Assembly: GCA_025531455.1 (NCBI GenBank)
Contig: JAMYHL010000031.1
Coordinates: 248,001-312,000 of the forward strand
Source: Apiotrichum sp. Y4204
Taxonomy: Eukaryota; Basidiomycota; Tremellomycetes; Trichosporonales; Trichosporonaceae
Length of the DNA: 64,000 nucleotides
Direction of reading: 5' to 3'
The position numbers were made by a program, and so were the translations under genes. The notes under the pieces were generated by a model. The model worked only from the letters and a program-made list of their open reading frames with translations, did not search any database and was not told the DNA's origin. This document shows, piece by piece, positions 21,983-33,832 of this stretch (positions are counted from its first letter, which is position 1; each line of letters begins with the position of its first letter).

Positions 21983-24900
21983 TTACTGGGTCGTCCGTGT
22001 GCCCAAAGTCGAAGTCGCGCCACTCGCGTCGTCGTGGACATTGTTGCTCATCCTCTTACTCTTCCTCCCTCTCCTTTTCGGCCGCTCCTCCTCATCCTCT
22101 GTCATCGCGAATCGTAAAGTCGAAACGTCGGCGTCGTCATCGGCATCGGCATCGTCGCTCAATCGTTTCCGCCCCTTCTTCCTCGGCCTCTCCTCGGATG
22201 GCGGCTCCTCCGCCGTCGTACTGGGCCGTGCCGCCTGTCGCTCCATCGTCTCAAACGACCCATAGATCGTAAAGTACAGGTAGTCGTAGTTTGTCCTGAG
22301 GTGCGTCTTGTCCTCCTCCGCCTCCTCAAGCCGGCGCTTGAGCCGCCGAACCTTGCCGAGTGCGGCCTCGCGCCCAGCCTCGCACTCCTCCATCTCGGCA
22401 GCGTGATTCGCAATAACGCTGTCGCGGTCCGCGAGCGCCGCTCGCGACTTGTCGAGCTCGGTCATGGCCCACCCCCGCTCCGTGAGCGCGTCGTCCAGCT
22501 GAGCCATCACGCGGTCGTGGGCTCCCTGCGCCGCCTCCTGTCCCGCTATGGCGGTCTCGCGATCTTTCATCGCCTCGTCCAGCAACGTAAGGGCAGCCTT
22601 GCGATGACACATGGCCGTGTCTCGTGCGTCGAGTGCTTCGTCTAGATCGGCAAGCGCTCCCTCAAGTTCGTCGATCACGGTATCGAGGTCGGCAGCCAAC
22701 GCGTCCCGCTGGGTCTGGACCGCCGCGGCATCGTCAAGTCGCTTGATTGCCTCATCCCGCTCGACCACTGCGGCATCCCGCCACTTGATGGCTTCGTCGC
22801 AAGCGGTTTTCGCCTCATCCCGCTCGATCACTGCGGTATCCCGCAACTCGATGGCCTCGTCGCGAGCGGTTCTCGCCTCATCACGCTCAACCACTGCGGT
22901 ATCCCGCTCGATCACTGTGGTATCCCGCAACTCGATGGCCTCGTCACGAGCGGTTCTCGCCTCATCCCGCTCGACCACTGCGGCATCCCGCAGCTCGATG
23001 GCCTCGTCGCAAGCGATTCTCGCCTCGTCCCGCTCGATCACTGCGATATCCCGCGACTTGATGGCTTCGTCGCAAGCGATTCTCGCCTCGTCCCCCTCGA
23101 CCACTGCGGCATCCCGCGACTTGATGGCTTCGTCGCAAGCGGTTTTCGCCTCGTCCCGCTCGATCACTGCGGTATCCCGCGACTTGACGGCCTCGTCGCA
23201 AGCGGTTCTCGCCTCGTCGCAAGTGGTCCTCGCCTCATCCCGCTCGAACATTGCGGCATCCCGCGACTTGGTGGCCTCGTCGCAAGCGGTCCTCGCCTCA
23301 TCCCGCTCGAACATTGCGGCATCGCGCGACTTGATGGCTTCGTCGCAAGCGGTTTTCGCCTCATCCCGCTCAATCACTGCGGCATTCCGCCACTTGACGG
23401 CTACGTCGCAAGCTGTTCTCGCCTCATCCCGCTCGACCATTGCGGTATCGAGTAGCTTGATGGCCTCATCCCGCTCAACCACTGCGGTATTCCGCGACTC
23501 GATGGCCTCGTCGCGGGCGGTTCTCGCCTCATCCCGGAGCCCAAGGGCTCGGTCTCGCTCGATTATCGCCGCATCTCGGGAAGCCGTCAAGTCGTCAAAC
23601 TCGATCATCGCATCGTCCCGCGATATCAGCGCCCGTTCCCGCTCCGCGACCAGGACATCGTACTTTTCCGCCATCAGGTCGTGTTTAACCATTGCGGCGT
23701 TCCGCCGAGCGACGGCCGCGTCGCGCTGCCGTACGAGTTCCTCGCGCTCCTCAGCCTCCTCGTCTCGTGCGGCGATAAGAAGTCGATAATCCTCCATGAT
23801 CTTGTCGCGTTCGTTTGTGGCGATTCGGCTGCGGGCTATCGCATTTGCGCGCTCGACTGTCACCTCGTCGCGCTGAGATTCGGCCTTTTTGAGCTGGGCG
23901 GCTGCCAAGGCGAGCGCGTGTTCGTGCTCCGCCACCTGGTCCGCTTGTCCGACCATCAGAGAGTTACACTGTCTCACCGCAGCGTCCCGCTCCGCGGCAA
24001 TCTTCGTGAGGTCTGCGCGCATCTTGTCCCGCTCCTTGGTGAGACTGCTGCACTTGCTGTGAACGGTGGCAAGCTCAGCGTCAGCGGACGCCCGCGAATG
24101 CTCCGTTGCCGCGTTGGCGGCGCTGACCTCCTGTCGGGATTTTAGCTCGTCACACAAGGCGAGGGCCCTGTCGCGCACTTGAATCGCGTGATCACGCTCC
24201 ATGGCAAGAACCTTACACCTCGATTCAACCTGCCCGAGCGCTGAAAGAATGGTGGACGAACCGGTCTCCTCCAAGTTAGAAAAGATAGCAAGATACTTTT
24301 CCTGCAATCGATCAAAATCCTTCTGGGTCGCATCGCGTCGCTCGATTGCCGCGTCGCGCTCTTTGTGAGCTTCAAAGACGGCAGCGCGGCTCATCGCATC
24401 AACCTGTTGGAGTTCACTTTCGGCCTTCGCGCACCGTTCCGCAACAGCTTCGCCGTTTCGCATGAACGTGTCGCGCTCTTCGACGAGGAGATTGGATTTT
24501 GCCTTTTCCCGCGTGCTCGCCTTTAGGGTTGCGTTGAGCAGATCGCCTAGTTGGGAATAAGCAGCCTTGAACCCAGCAGAGCCCTCAGCGCCCTCCCCCC
24601 CATCGAGCTGCGTAGCCGCTTTAAGAGCGGCCATGATGCCGTCTCGCTGTTGCATTGCCAGCTGAGCTAATTCCCTCTCCTCGGCGAGCCGCTTGCGGAG
24701 ATCGTAGGTGTGCGTGCATTGTTGCCGAGCAATACTCCCTTCACAGACTCGATTTCCATCGCCAGGTCCAGCCGCTTGACGGGCCGCAATGGTGCTATCG
24801 AGCCCCATCGTGACGGCGCTGCAGTGTGCCAGAGCCGCATTGCGGTCTTGTTCAGCCTTATGATTTTTTTCGAGCAACGTTCTGAACGCTTCGGCGAGTC

Positions 24901-26689
24901 CGTCGCGCTCTGCTGCAAGGCGGTGGTACTGTGCTACGTGTACCTCGGCCGTTGTCCCGGCAGCGGTTTGTTTTGTTCGTGCGAGTTCGGCCGTCGTCTC
25001 GGCAAGGGTCTTTTTCGTTTGTTGGAGTTCGTCCTGGACCTGAGCGAGTAGATGTTCCCTTTCGATGGTCTTCCGACCAGAGTCGAGCAAAGCCTTATGA
25101 ACCTGTAAAAACGCTTGATGCAGCTGGGAGGGGTGAGCTCTCAATGCCCCGGTGGACAAGTGCACATGATCATCCCACTGAATATCATGGCACCCGACAC
25201 ATACCCCGTTTTCATGCAAGGATGCCGCGGTATTGTGTTGATAGTCGACGAGCGCCCTTCCAATCATGTTGAGAGCCAGGATACTGTCGCCCGGGAGTTT
25301 CGAAGGTAGCCGGTCGTGCGATGAAACCGGCGTGTCGGGCGTATTCGTATCCGACGAGCTCCCGCCTGACGTGCTCTCGCGAGAGCTGGTGGATGCCGTG
25401 CTCGTTGTACTACCTTCACTTGGTGGTCTCCGCGCGTTGGCCGTCGTGTACGGTGGAATTGACGTCGCCCTTGCCGTTACTGTAGCCGATGGGACCGCTG
25501 TCCTCGTAATGTTTGAAGATTCCGTCGTGTTGGCCGAACTTGTCGCGCTCGTCGTCGTTACACCCAAACCCGTTAATGCACTGGCTTCGCTCTCGCTCGT
25601 CGGGGTCGTCGAGCAACTCGAGAATGTGGATATTCGCGCCTTAGGTGCAGGAGAAGGTCTGTTCGGTTGGAGAGGTTCGGACAGTGTCCGTGGTGCGCGT
25701 GGCCTGATCGGTGACTGACCTGGTGTTGGCGCTATCGACACCGGTCGCCTTGTTGTCTGTGCGGGTGTCACCATCATGTTTGGCATCGGTCTCGTTATCG
25801 GCATCGCTGTCGGGCCAGGCCGCGGGGCCATCGTCGCTGCTGTCCAGAACCGCGGCGGACGAATGGCCATTGCGATCGGAGGCGGCGCTGATGGCTGGTG
25901 GGGCAAATACGCAGCCACATGATGCGCTGTCGCCTGGAACGGCGTAGGCATCGAGTATTGTGTGTTCGACGGAGCGCCTTCTGTCGGACGGGGCGGGGCG
26001 CTCTGTGGAACGCCCGGATGCGTTGTCGCCGACGATGAGATCGGCAATCTGAAAACTCCCTGCATTCGTGCTTGTGTCGCGAGCCCCTGGTGCCCTGTCA
26101 TCAGAGCCGGTAGGTCCGCCGGGGCCACCATCCATTGCGGGGTCGACTGAGCTTCTGTCGGGCGGAACACCGCCCGCTGCAGGACACTCGGTATCGTCGG
26201 CAGTAGGGGTACCGCCGGCGGCCGCACGGTTGCTGCCGGCGTTGTCGGGGTGGCAGTTTGCGTATCGAGCAGGGCCGGAATGGAAATATTCAGAGATGAG
26301 GGCCGTGCGCGAAACGGTATCACGGTTGTGACCTGATTGGGCGGGGGTGTTGGTGTTGGGAGGGAAGACGATGGCGCTGTCGGCGGTTGGGGGGGTTCTG
26401 GCGACGGCGTCGGCGCTGTCGGCGCTGTCGGCGCTGTCGCCGGCGAGTCGTTCGTCTCCGTCGACACTGTTAACGGTGAGAGGATGCGCGGCTTGACCAC
26501 TGGCGAGGTCGGCGCCATGTCCTCGTCCAGCGGGCCATCAAGCCCAGCGAGCGCGGCGAGCTCCTCGTCAATATCCATATCCTCCTCGCCCTCGCCCTCG
26601 CCCGCGGCGAGAGTATCTGGAAGCTGCCCCGCGCGCGCCATGACCTGTTTGAACTGCTCGAACGGCGACGTCGCGGGCATCGTACTCAT
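21983..26689 (-). CDS. Giant single-exon coiled-coil protein, function unknown
   Basis: One uninterrupted frame of 1,568 residues starting at MSTMPATSPFEQF; the open frame reaches a few codons further but this is its first ATG. Residues 40-65 are acidic (EEDMDIDEELAALAGL). About 70-470 is Pro/Ser/Thr-rich and disordered. A small conserved-looking patch near 470-540 includes LNMIGRALVDYQ and VCVGCHDIQWDDH. From about 540 to 1,500 the protein is almost wholly coiled coil, with a regular 21-residue repeat at about 1,051-1,319. The C-terminus has basic clusters (RPRKKGRKR, RRGRKSKR) that look like nuclear localisation signals beside acidic runs. I do not recognise a family and see no ATPase or SMC hinge. 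A structural or tethering role, perhaps nuclear, is inferred. It converges on the SDR gene, 292 bp apart. Confidence 0.8.
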   Translation of the reverse strand: MSTMPATSPFEQFKQVMARAGQLPDTLAAGEGEGEEDMDIDEELAALAGLDGPLDEDMAPTSPVVKPRILSPLTVSTETNDSPATAPTAPTAPTPSPEPPQPPTAPSSSLPTPTPPPNQVTTVIPFRARPSSLNISIPALLDTQTATPTTPAATVRPPAVPLLPTIPSVLQRAVFRPTEAQSTPQWMVAPADLPALMTGHQGLATQARMQGVFRLPISSSATTHPGVPQSAPPRPTEGAPSNTQYSMPTPFQATAHHVAAYLPHQPSAPPPIAMAIRPPRFWTAATMAPRPGPTAMPITRPMPNMMVTPAQTTRRPVSIAPTPGQSPIRPRAPRTLSEPLQPNRPSPAPKARISTFSSCSTTPTSESEASALTGLGVTTTSATSSANTTESSNITRTAVPSATVTARATSIPPYTTANARRPPSEGSTTSTASTSSRESTSGGSSSDTNTPDTPVSSHDRLPSKLPGDSILALNMIGRALVDYQHNTAASLHENGVCVGCHDIQWDDHVHLSTGALRAHPSQLHQAFLQVHKALLDSGRKTIEREHLLAQVQDELQQTKKTLAETTAELARTKQTAAGTTAEVHVAQYHRLAAERDGLAEAFRTLLEKNHKAEQDRNAALAHCSAVTMGLDSTIAARQAAGPGDGNRVCEGSIARQQCTHTYDLRKRLAEERELAQLAMQQRDGIMAALKAATQLDGGEGAEGSAGFKAAYSQLGDLLNATLKASTREKAKSNLLVEERDTFMRNGEAVAERCAKAESELQQVDAMSRAAVFEAHKERDAAIERRDATQKDFDRLQEKYLAIFSNLEETGSSTILSALGQVESRCKVLAMERDHAIQVRDRALALCDELKSRQEVSAANAATEHSRASADAELATVHSKCSSLTKERDKMRADLTKIAAERDAAVRQCNSLMVGQADQVAEHEHALALAAAQLKKAESQRDEVTVERANAIARSRIATNERDKIMEDYRLLIAARDEEAEEREELVRQRDAAVARRNAAMVKHDLMAEKYDVLVAERERALISRDDAMIEFDDLTASRDAAIIERDRALGLRDEARTARDEAIESRNTAVVERDEAIKLLDTAMVERDEARTACDVAVKWRNAAVIERDEAKTACDEAIKSRDAAMFERDEARTACDEATKSRDAAMFERDEARTTCDEARTACDEAVKSRDTAVIERDEAKTACDEAIKSRDAAVVEGDEARIACDEAIKSRDIAVIERDEARIACDEAIELRDAAVVERDEARTARDEAIELRDTTVIERDTAVVERDEARTARDEAIELRDTAVIERDEAKTACDEAIKWRDAAVVERDEAIKRLDDAAAVQTQRDALAADLDTVIDELEGALADLDEALDARDTAMCHRKAALTLLDEAMKDRETAIAGQEAAQGAHDRVMAQLDDALTERGWAMTELDKSRAALADRDSVIANHAAEMEECEAGREAALGKVRRLKRRLEEAEEDKTHLRTNYDYLYFTIYGSFETMERQAARPSTTAEEPPSEERPRKKGRKRLSDDADADDDADVSTLRFAMTEDEEERPKRRGRKSKRMSNNVHDDASGATSTLGTRTTQ
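22732..23537 (-). repeat. 63-bp (21-residue, three-heptad) tandem repeat array
   Basis: Within the coiled-coil gene about eleven units follow the pattern RDEARTA-CDEAIKS-RDAAVIE, each three heptads. Partial units are 7, 14 or 28 residues, so every length change is a whole heptad (21 bp). The repeat also keeps an antisense frame open (22611-23789), which I treat as a by-product. Confidence 0.85.
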
Positions 26690-27276
26690 GATGAACACCA
26701 AGAGAGCGGGAAGAACCTAGTGAGTGGGATACGCGCTTTGCCGAGCGACGAGACGCGTTGAAAGGAAGCTTCGCCCTCGGCAGATCAGATGTCGGTCCCG
26801 GGTGTACGGCTTGGGCGGGCGTGTACTCGAGGTGTCCTGAGATATCGAGCGAGATCACAGAGTCGAGAGAGATGAAGAACAGAAAAAAAAAAGGGATCAT
26901 GGCCCTATGGCCCGTCCACATGGAGTCTCAGGACTTGTTTACGGTAACAAAACGCTTCACGAGGCATCGAGGCCCGCCGTCGCGCTCGAGACAAAAGACA
27001 TCACTGCGCGCGTGCCAGAGATTTTTGTGACAAGAGGGGTTGGGAAAAGGAGAGCAAAAGTGCATAGATCCTGGGGGAGAGAAATCAGTCGCGTGGGCCG
27101 GGCTGTTCCCGCTTTTCTGCAGTTTCCGAGGTTTCTGGCTCCGATGAGAATGGCGTTTGCAGCCGAATCTTATTCCCGGCCACCACCCTCCTGTCACTTT
27201 CGACGTCAAGGACCCACAACTCTCCTTTCTCCCATTATCCCCTCTCCCCTCTTATCCTTGAAAAACAAAAACAAAA
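26690..27276. promoter_or_regulatory. Divergent promoter region, coiled-coil gene / HEM12
   Basis: 587 bp between head-to-head starts. A CTTTCTCCCATTATCCCCTCTCC tract followed by an A-rich leader (27260-27276) lies directly before the HEM12 ATG. A ten-base A run sits near 26885. No other gene is seen. Confidence 0.45.
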
Positions 27277-29063
27277 ATGACCTACACCATCCCCGAGCTG
27301 AAGAACGCGGCGACATGGCGCGACGTCAAGTGGCCGCCGATGAAGAACGAGCTTGTCCTCCGCGCCGCGCGGGGCGAGGAGACTGAGCGCGCCCCCGTGT
27401 GGGTCATGCGCCAGGCCGGCCGCTACCTCCCCGGTAAGTGTATTGACGCGGCTTGGGATACGATGGGAATGGAATGGCACGGGCTATGAGCTGGGGTGTC
27501 GGCGCGCCTAGTGCGTTGGTGTCTTGGAATGGTTCGGGCGGAGTGGATCGCCAGCTCGAGAACTGTGACGTCGTGGCGCCGACAGCGCGACGGACACCGA
27601 CAGACAATGCTTGCCGCGACGGCATTGACAGCGAGACTGCATCCTGTGCTCTTATCATGTTACGACAGAGGTGGCACAAATCTAGTTATTTTGTTCTCGC
27701 GTATCCGAGAGATGCCCTTCGATTTGCACGACCTCACCGTGTCTTACTTTTTTCCGGAACGTCGAGTCACGACTGCGGCGGTGAGATATACCTCTCATTT
27801 ACCGTGTCGTCGACAGTTTGGCCTGTGCTTTTCCACTCCCATATGTTCCTATTCCCGTGGTCATACCCCCCACCTGCCCCCATCCCACTAATGCCCCAGA
27901 GTTCCTCGAGGTCCGCAAGCACCACTCGTTCTTCGAGTGCTGCCAGACGCCCGAGCTCGCGTCCAAGCTCACTCTCCAGCCGATTGACCGCTACCCCCTT
28001 CTTGACGCTTCTATCATCTTTTGCGACATTCTTGTCGTCCCCCAGGCGCTCGGTCTCGAGGTGCTGATGGAGCCGCAGCGTGGCCCTGTGCTTCCCGCTC
28101 CTCTCCGCCAGCCGTCGGACCTTTCGCGTCTTCGTGAGGAGGTCGATGTGCAGAAGGAGCTTGGCTACGTCTTTGACGCGATCACCATGACGCGCAAGGG
28201 TCTCGACGGCCGCGTCCCCCTCATCGGTTTCTGCGGTGCCCCGTGGACCCTCATGGCGTACATGTGCGAGGGCGGCGGCTCCAAGACGTTTGAGAACTCG
28301 AAGGGATGGCTCTACAAGTGGCCCGCAGAGTCCAAGGCGCTCCTCCACAAGATTGCGGACGTCTGTGCCGACCTCCTCATCGGACAGGTGCTGGCCGGTG
28401 CTCAGGTGAGTGGAAGTTTGGGGAGTGGTTGCGAAGCAATACTTCAAGGCTGGGGAACGTGTTGCATGACGTGTAGTATCATGGCATCAATGTGCACGGC
28501 CATTAATGCTGTCACCACGCCACACCCCGCGCTATCATCTCCTCACATTCTACTGCATTCGTGGGATCCACTAACTCCAGATGCTCCAGGTGTTCGACTC
28601 GTGGGCCGGCGAGCTCACCCCGTACCAGTTTGCCGAGTTTGCCCTCCCTCCCCTGGTGCACATCTCGCGCAAGGTGCGGTACGTGCTTGCGCACCTCGGC
28701 CACCCCGTTGTGCCGATGACGCTGTTCCCGAAGGGCGTGCACTCGCCGAGCTCGCTGCGCCTGCTCACAAAGGACGCGATCCAGTACGACACGATTGGCC
28801 TCGACGCCGGCCTCGACGCCGCCGAGGCGCGCGCGCTCCTTGGCCCCGGCCTCAACCTCCAGGGCAACTTTGACCCTGCGATCCTGTACGGCGGCCGCGA
28901 GGGCATCGAGAAGGAGGTCGCGCGCGTGTGCCCGAGCTTCCACAAGGCCGGCGGCGGGTGGATCGCCAACCTCGGCCACGGTATCACCCCCAATGTCAAG
29001 CCCGAGGACATGGGCTGGTTCCTCGAGTGCGTGCACAAGTACTCGGTCCGGCCCAAGGCATGA
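27277..29063 (+). CDS. HEM12: Uroporphyrinogen decarboxylase
   Basis: Three exons (27277-27433, 27900-28405, 28581-29063) give 381 residues, close to the usual length. Both family signatures are present: [15 protein letters not shown], completed across intron 1, and [13 protein letters not shown]. The catalytic Asp lies in [12 protein letters not shown], and [13 protein letters not shown] and [14 protein letters not shown] close the barrel. The enzyme removes four carboxylates from uroporphyrinogen III to give coproporphyrinogen III in cytosolic heme synthesis. The first intron is 466 nt and the second 175 nt, long for this genome. Splice phases restore the conserved blocks without gaps. Confidence 0.95.
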
Positions 29064-29705
29064 ACCGCGAGTGAGAGACCGATGTAGATGTGTAGAGGTA
29101 TGCAGTAACAACTCTAGAAAATGGCGCGAGGCAGCCAGAATGCCGGACAAGAACTGTGTCTGCCTCCAGCGCATTGTCAGTGTCAGGTCGGGAGGTTGAA
29201 CTGCGAGGACAGGGACAGATAGTGAAGCACTGCAGAACACACCAGGACGGGCACGGGCACCAGAACGGAAGAGCCCCGCTTCTTGAGCTTAACTTGCGGC
29301 CTTGCAAACCTACGACCTACAGTGACAACTACGCGTATTCGCCATGTAATGTCATCAATGTACCACTTCTGCTCCATCTCCGCGTGCCGACCTGGTGGGT
29401 GGCGGAGGCCGGCTTCACGATGCGTGCGCTTGCACCTGTCAGTTGCGTGAGCGCCTCGGTCAACGTAATGCATACAACGGGACGGGCCCGGGGGTATAAG
29501 ACAAGGATTTCTGTCGCTGCACAGGCGGGTATGGGCAGTCTTGTCGTGGCTCGGCGCGTGTCGTACCAGTGCTCGGCGTAGGCCGGTAGCCGGACAGGAG
29601 CACACGCCTCGCGTCTATACGTCTCCTCCTTCGTCATCCGTCGTTCCATTCTTGTTAGTCGTGTCTTGCTCCTCGGTGCATCTATGTTCAGATCGCGGTC
29701 TGGCT
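29064..29705. other. Convergent intergenic region, HEM12 / MAP kinase
   Basis: 642 bp between two stop codons on opposite strands, expected to hold both 3' UTRs. The open frames on either strand have no recognisable content. Confidence 0.45.
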
Positions 29706-31728
<2,023 letters not shown>

Positions 31729-33832
31729 GGTGGAGGGTAGCTGGGGTGGATGTGTGGGGTGGTGCTAGGGTGTCGGGTGTGAAGGAGGGTGAGTACGGGT
31801 ACGGATATGTGGTTCGGAGTGCGAGCAAGCTGCGACACGGGCGTGAGTAGAAGTGTTGTGATGGGGGTGTAGGTGAAAGTCAAGTATCAAGCGGAGGTGA
31901 TGTGGTGGTGGTGGTTGACGACGGGGCGAAATCGCAAGTGGAGTCGGGAACGGTGTCGTGGGGCGCGCGATGTATCAGCAGCGCTGAGGGGCACGATGGA
32001 GGGGGAGTGTGTGTGGAGAGAAGAGTGAAGGAGAGGAATGGGTTGGCCGAATGGAAGGAGAAAGAGAAAGAGAAGAAGAAAAGAAAAGTAGGATGAAACG
32101 GCGGTGGACAATGGCGGTTGCTGTGGTGGTGGAGAGGGCGGAAATGGTGGTGAGCTCAAAGGACAGGACACACACACACACACAAGGACACCAAAGGTGT
32201 CCTCCCTCTCTCTTCTCCCATTTCTCTCATTTCTCTCTCTTCCAAGTCTGGATAATTGCCCCTGCACACGACAGGACAATGCATCCCTCCCCCCTGGCCC
32301 TGTTGCGCTGTCGCCAGTCGCCAGTCGTCCTCTTTTCGCAGTCCCAGGTGTCTGAAAAATAAGCTTTGAGACGGAGCGCCAGAACACACAAAGAGCCCGA
32401 GCGCCAGCCAGTCTCAGTGCCCAGCATGCCAGTGCCAGTGCCAGTGTCACCTCACCTCACCCCCTCTCTGCGTCAGCGCCAGCACAGCCCGTGCGGCCCA
32501 GCTGGCCAGCTGCCAGCTGCTCTGTGCAATCTGTGTAATCCGTGTTGTACACGGGACGCCCGTCGTCTCCCCTGCTGGCTTGCTGGCTTGCTGGCGTGCA
32601 TGGCGTGCAATGGCTTGGCAGACCCAAAACAGCAGGACAGCAGGACCAGATCGAGGCGAGCCCGTAAAGCCCGTACAGCCCGTGGAGACCCATTCAGCCA
32701 GGAAACCAGGCTGTTCCCCGTCTCTCTGTTGATTTCCTGAGGTCGATGGGACTGTGATACCCAGACTACAATGATACCATCCAACCCAAGATACTGCGAG
32801 ACCTGTCTAGCTGTGATACCGACCATACACAGCGACGAGAAGCACAGTACAGCGGACAGCGCACAGCTAGCACAGCACACACTCAGCTCTCAGCTGGCTT
32901 GAGACGTGTGTGCCGAGTGTGTCGCATGTCGCACCCCCACACCCCGGTACCCGACGCCATCGCCGTCGCTGTGTCGGGCTTGGGGCTTCCCGCGACCAAC
33001 TGCGGTAGACATTCAAGGACAGCAGCTGAACGGCCACACATCATCTCAGCTTCTCCTTGTCCGCTTCTCAGCTCCTACACTACATACATGCATGTACACA
33101 CCCAGCCCCGCGGTGCTCAGCTGGCGCTGGCGCTGGGCTTGCTCCAACTCTCCAACCCTGGCAACCCTGTCCCACCCTGGCCGTTTTGGTCCTCAGTGCC
33201 CGTGCCCGTACCCCCCCCTAGGCGCTGGCGATCGCTTCCTCCCCCCCGGTGACCCCAAACATGAAACGTCTGAAACACGCGTCCTGGGCGGGAGAGAATG
33301 CTATTCACACAACCCACTCCTGCCAGAAACTCTATGTCCCATGTTCAGTGCTCTCGCTCCCACATCCACCTCGGCTCGGAGTCAAACCTATCTGTGGATC
33401 TGTGGCGCGGCCTCCCCCCAGGTAATTATATGGTTGCAGGCACGCGGCGACGTGGCGTGTGCATATGCGCATACCCGCTCAGCCGAGGCCGAGATCCCCT
33501 TCATTGCTTCTGGCGCGAACCTGGCTGTTCTGGCTACTCTGCTCAGACCATTCCTCCACTTGGATCAAAGTTCACAGCATTTCTCTTGCGGCGACCTTTT
33601 TGCTGCAGATCGGAGATCTCACTAGCGCACTCTTTGGCTCATGTTGCAAAATGCACACCGCTTCAGGCAAGATCGATCTCGCGCATCGTTCATGCCGAGA
33701 GGCGGCGCGGCATGCCGTATCGCATCGCATATATCGCATCACATCCATCTCATCGCCTTATCTCTCCTACGCGCACCGCGAGACACGAAACACCAAACGC
33801 CAGCCCACAAAGCTACATGACACTCCACATAC
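31729..33832. other. 2.1-kb region upstream of the MAP kinase
   Basis: This lies between the MAP kinase start and the SRRM1-like stop, both on the minus strand, and is a long promoter or 5' leader. It holds simple repeats: a CA run at 32169-32184, GCCAGT copies near 32408-32440, and GCTTGCTG copies near 32570-32600. The plus-strand frames at 32906-33625 and 33459-34577 overlap repeats or the SRRM1-like gene and are not credible. No RNA gene is seen. Confidence 0.45.
32169..32184. repeat. (CA)8 microsatellite
   Basis: Eight perfect CA units upstream of the MAP kinase gene, inside a purine/pyrimidine-skewed stretch. Confidence 0.85.

Noticed and set aside
22611..23789. 392-codon plus-strand frame rich in Ser/Arg
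   Set aside because: It is the antisense reading of the 63-bp repeat array; codon repetition keeps it free of stops.
25184..25206. CxxCH (CVGCH) heme-c-like motif in the giant coiled-coil protein
   Set aside because: The protein lacks an export or mitochondrial signal and a cytochrome fold, so covalent heme is very unlikely.
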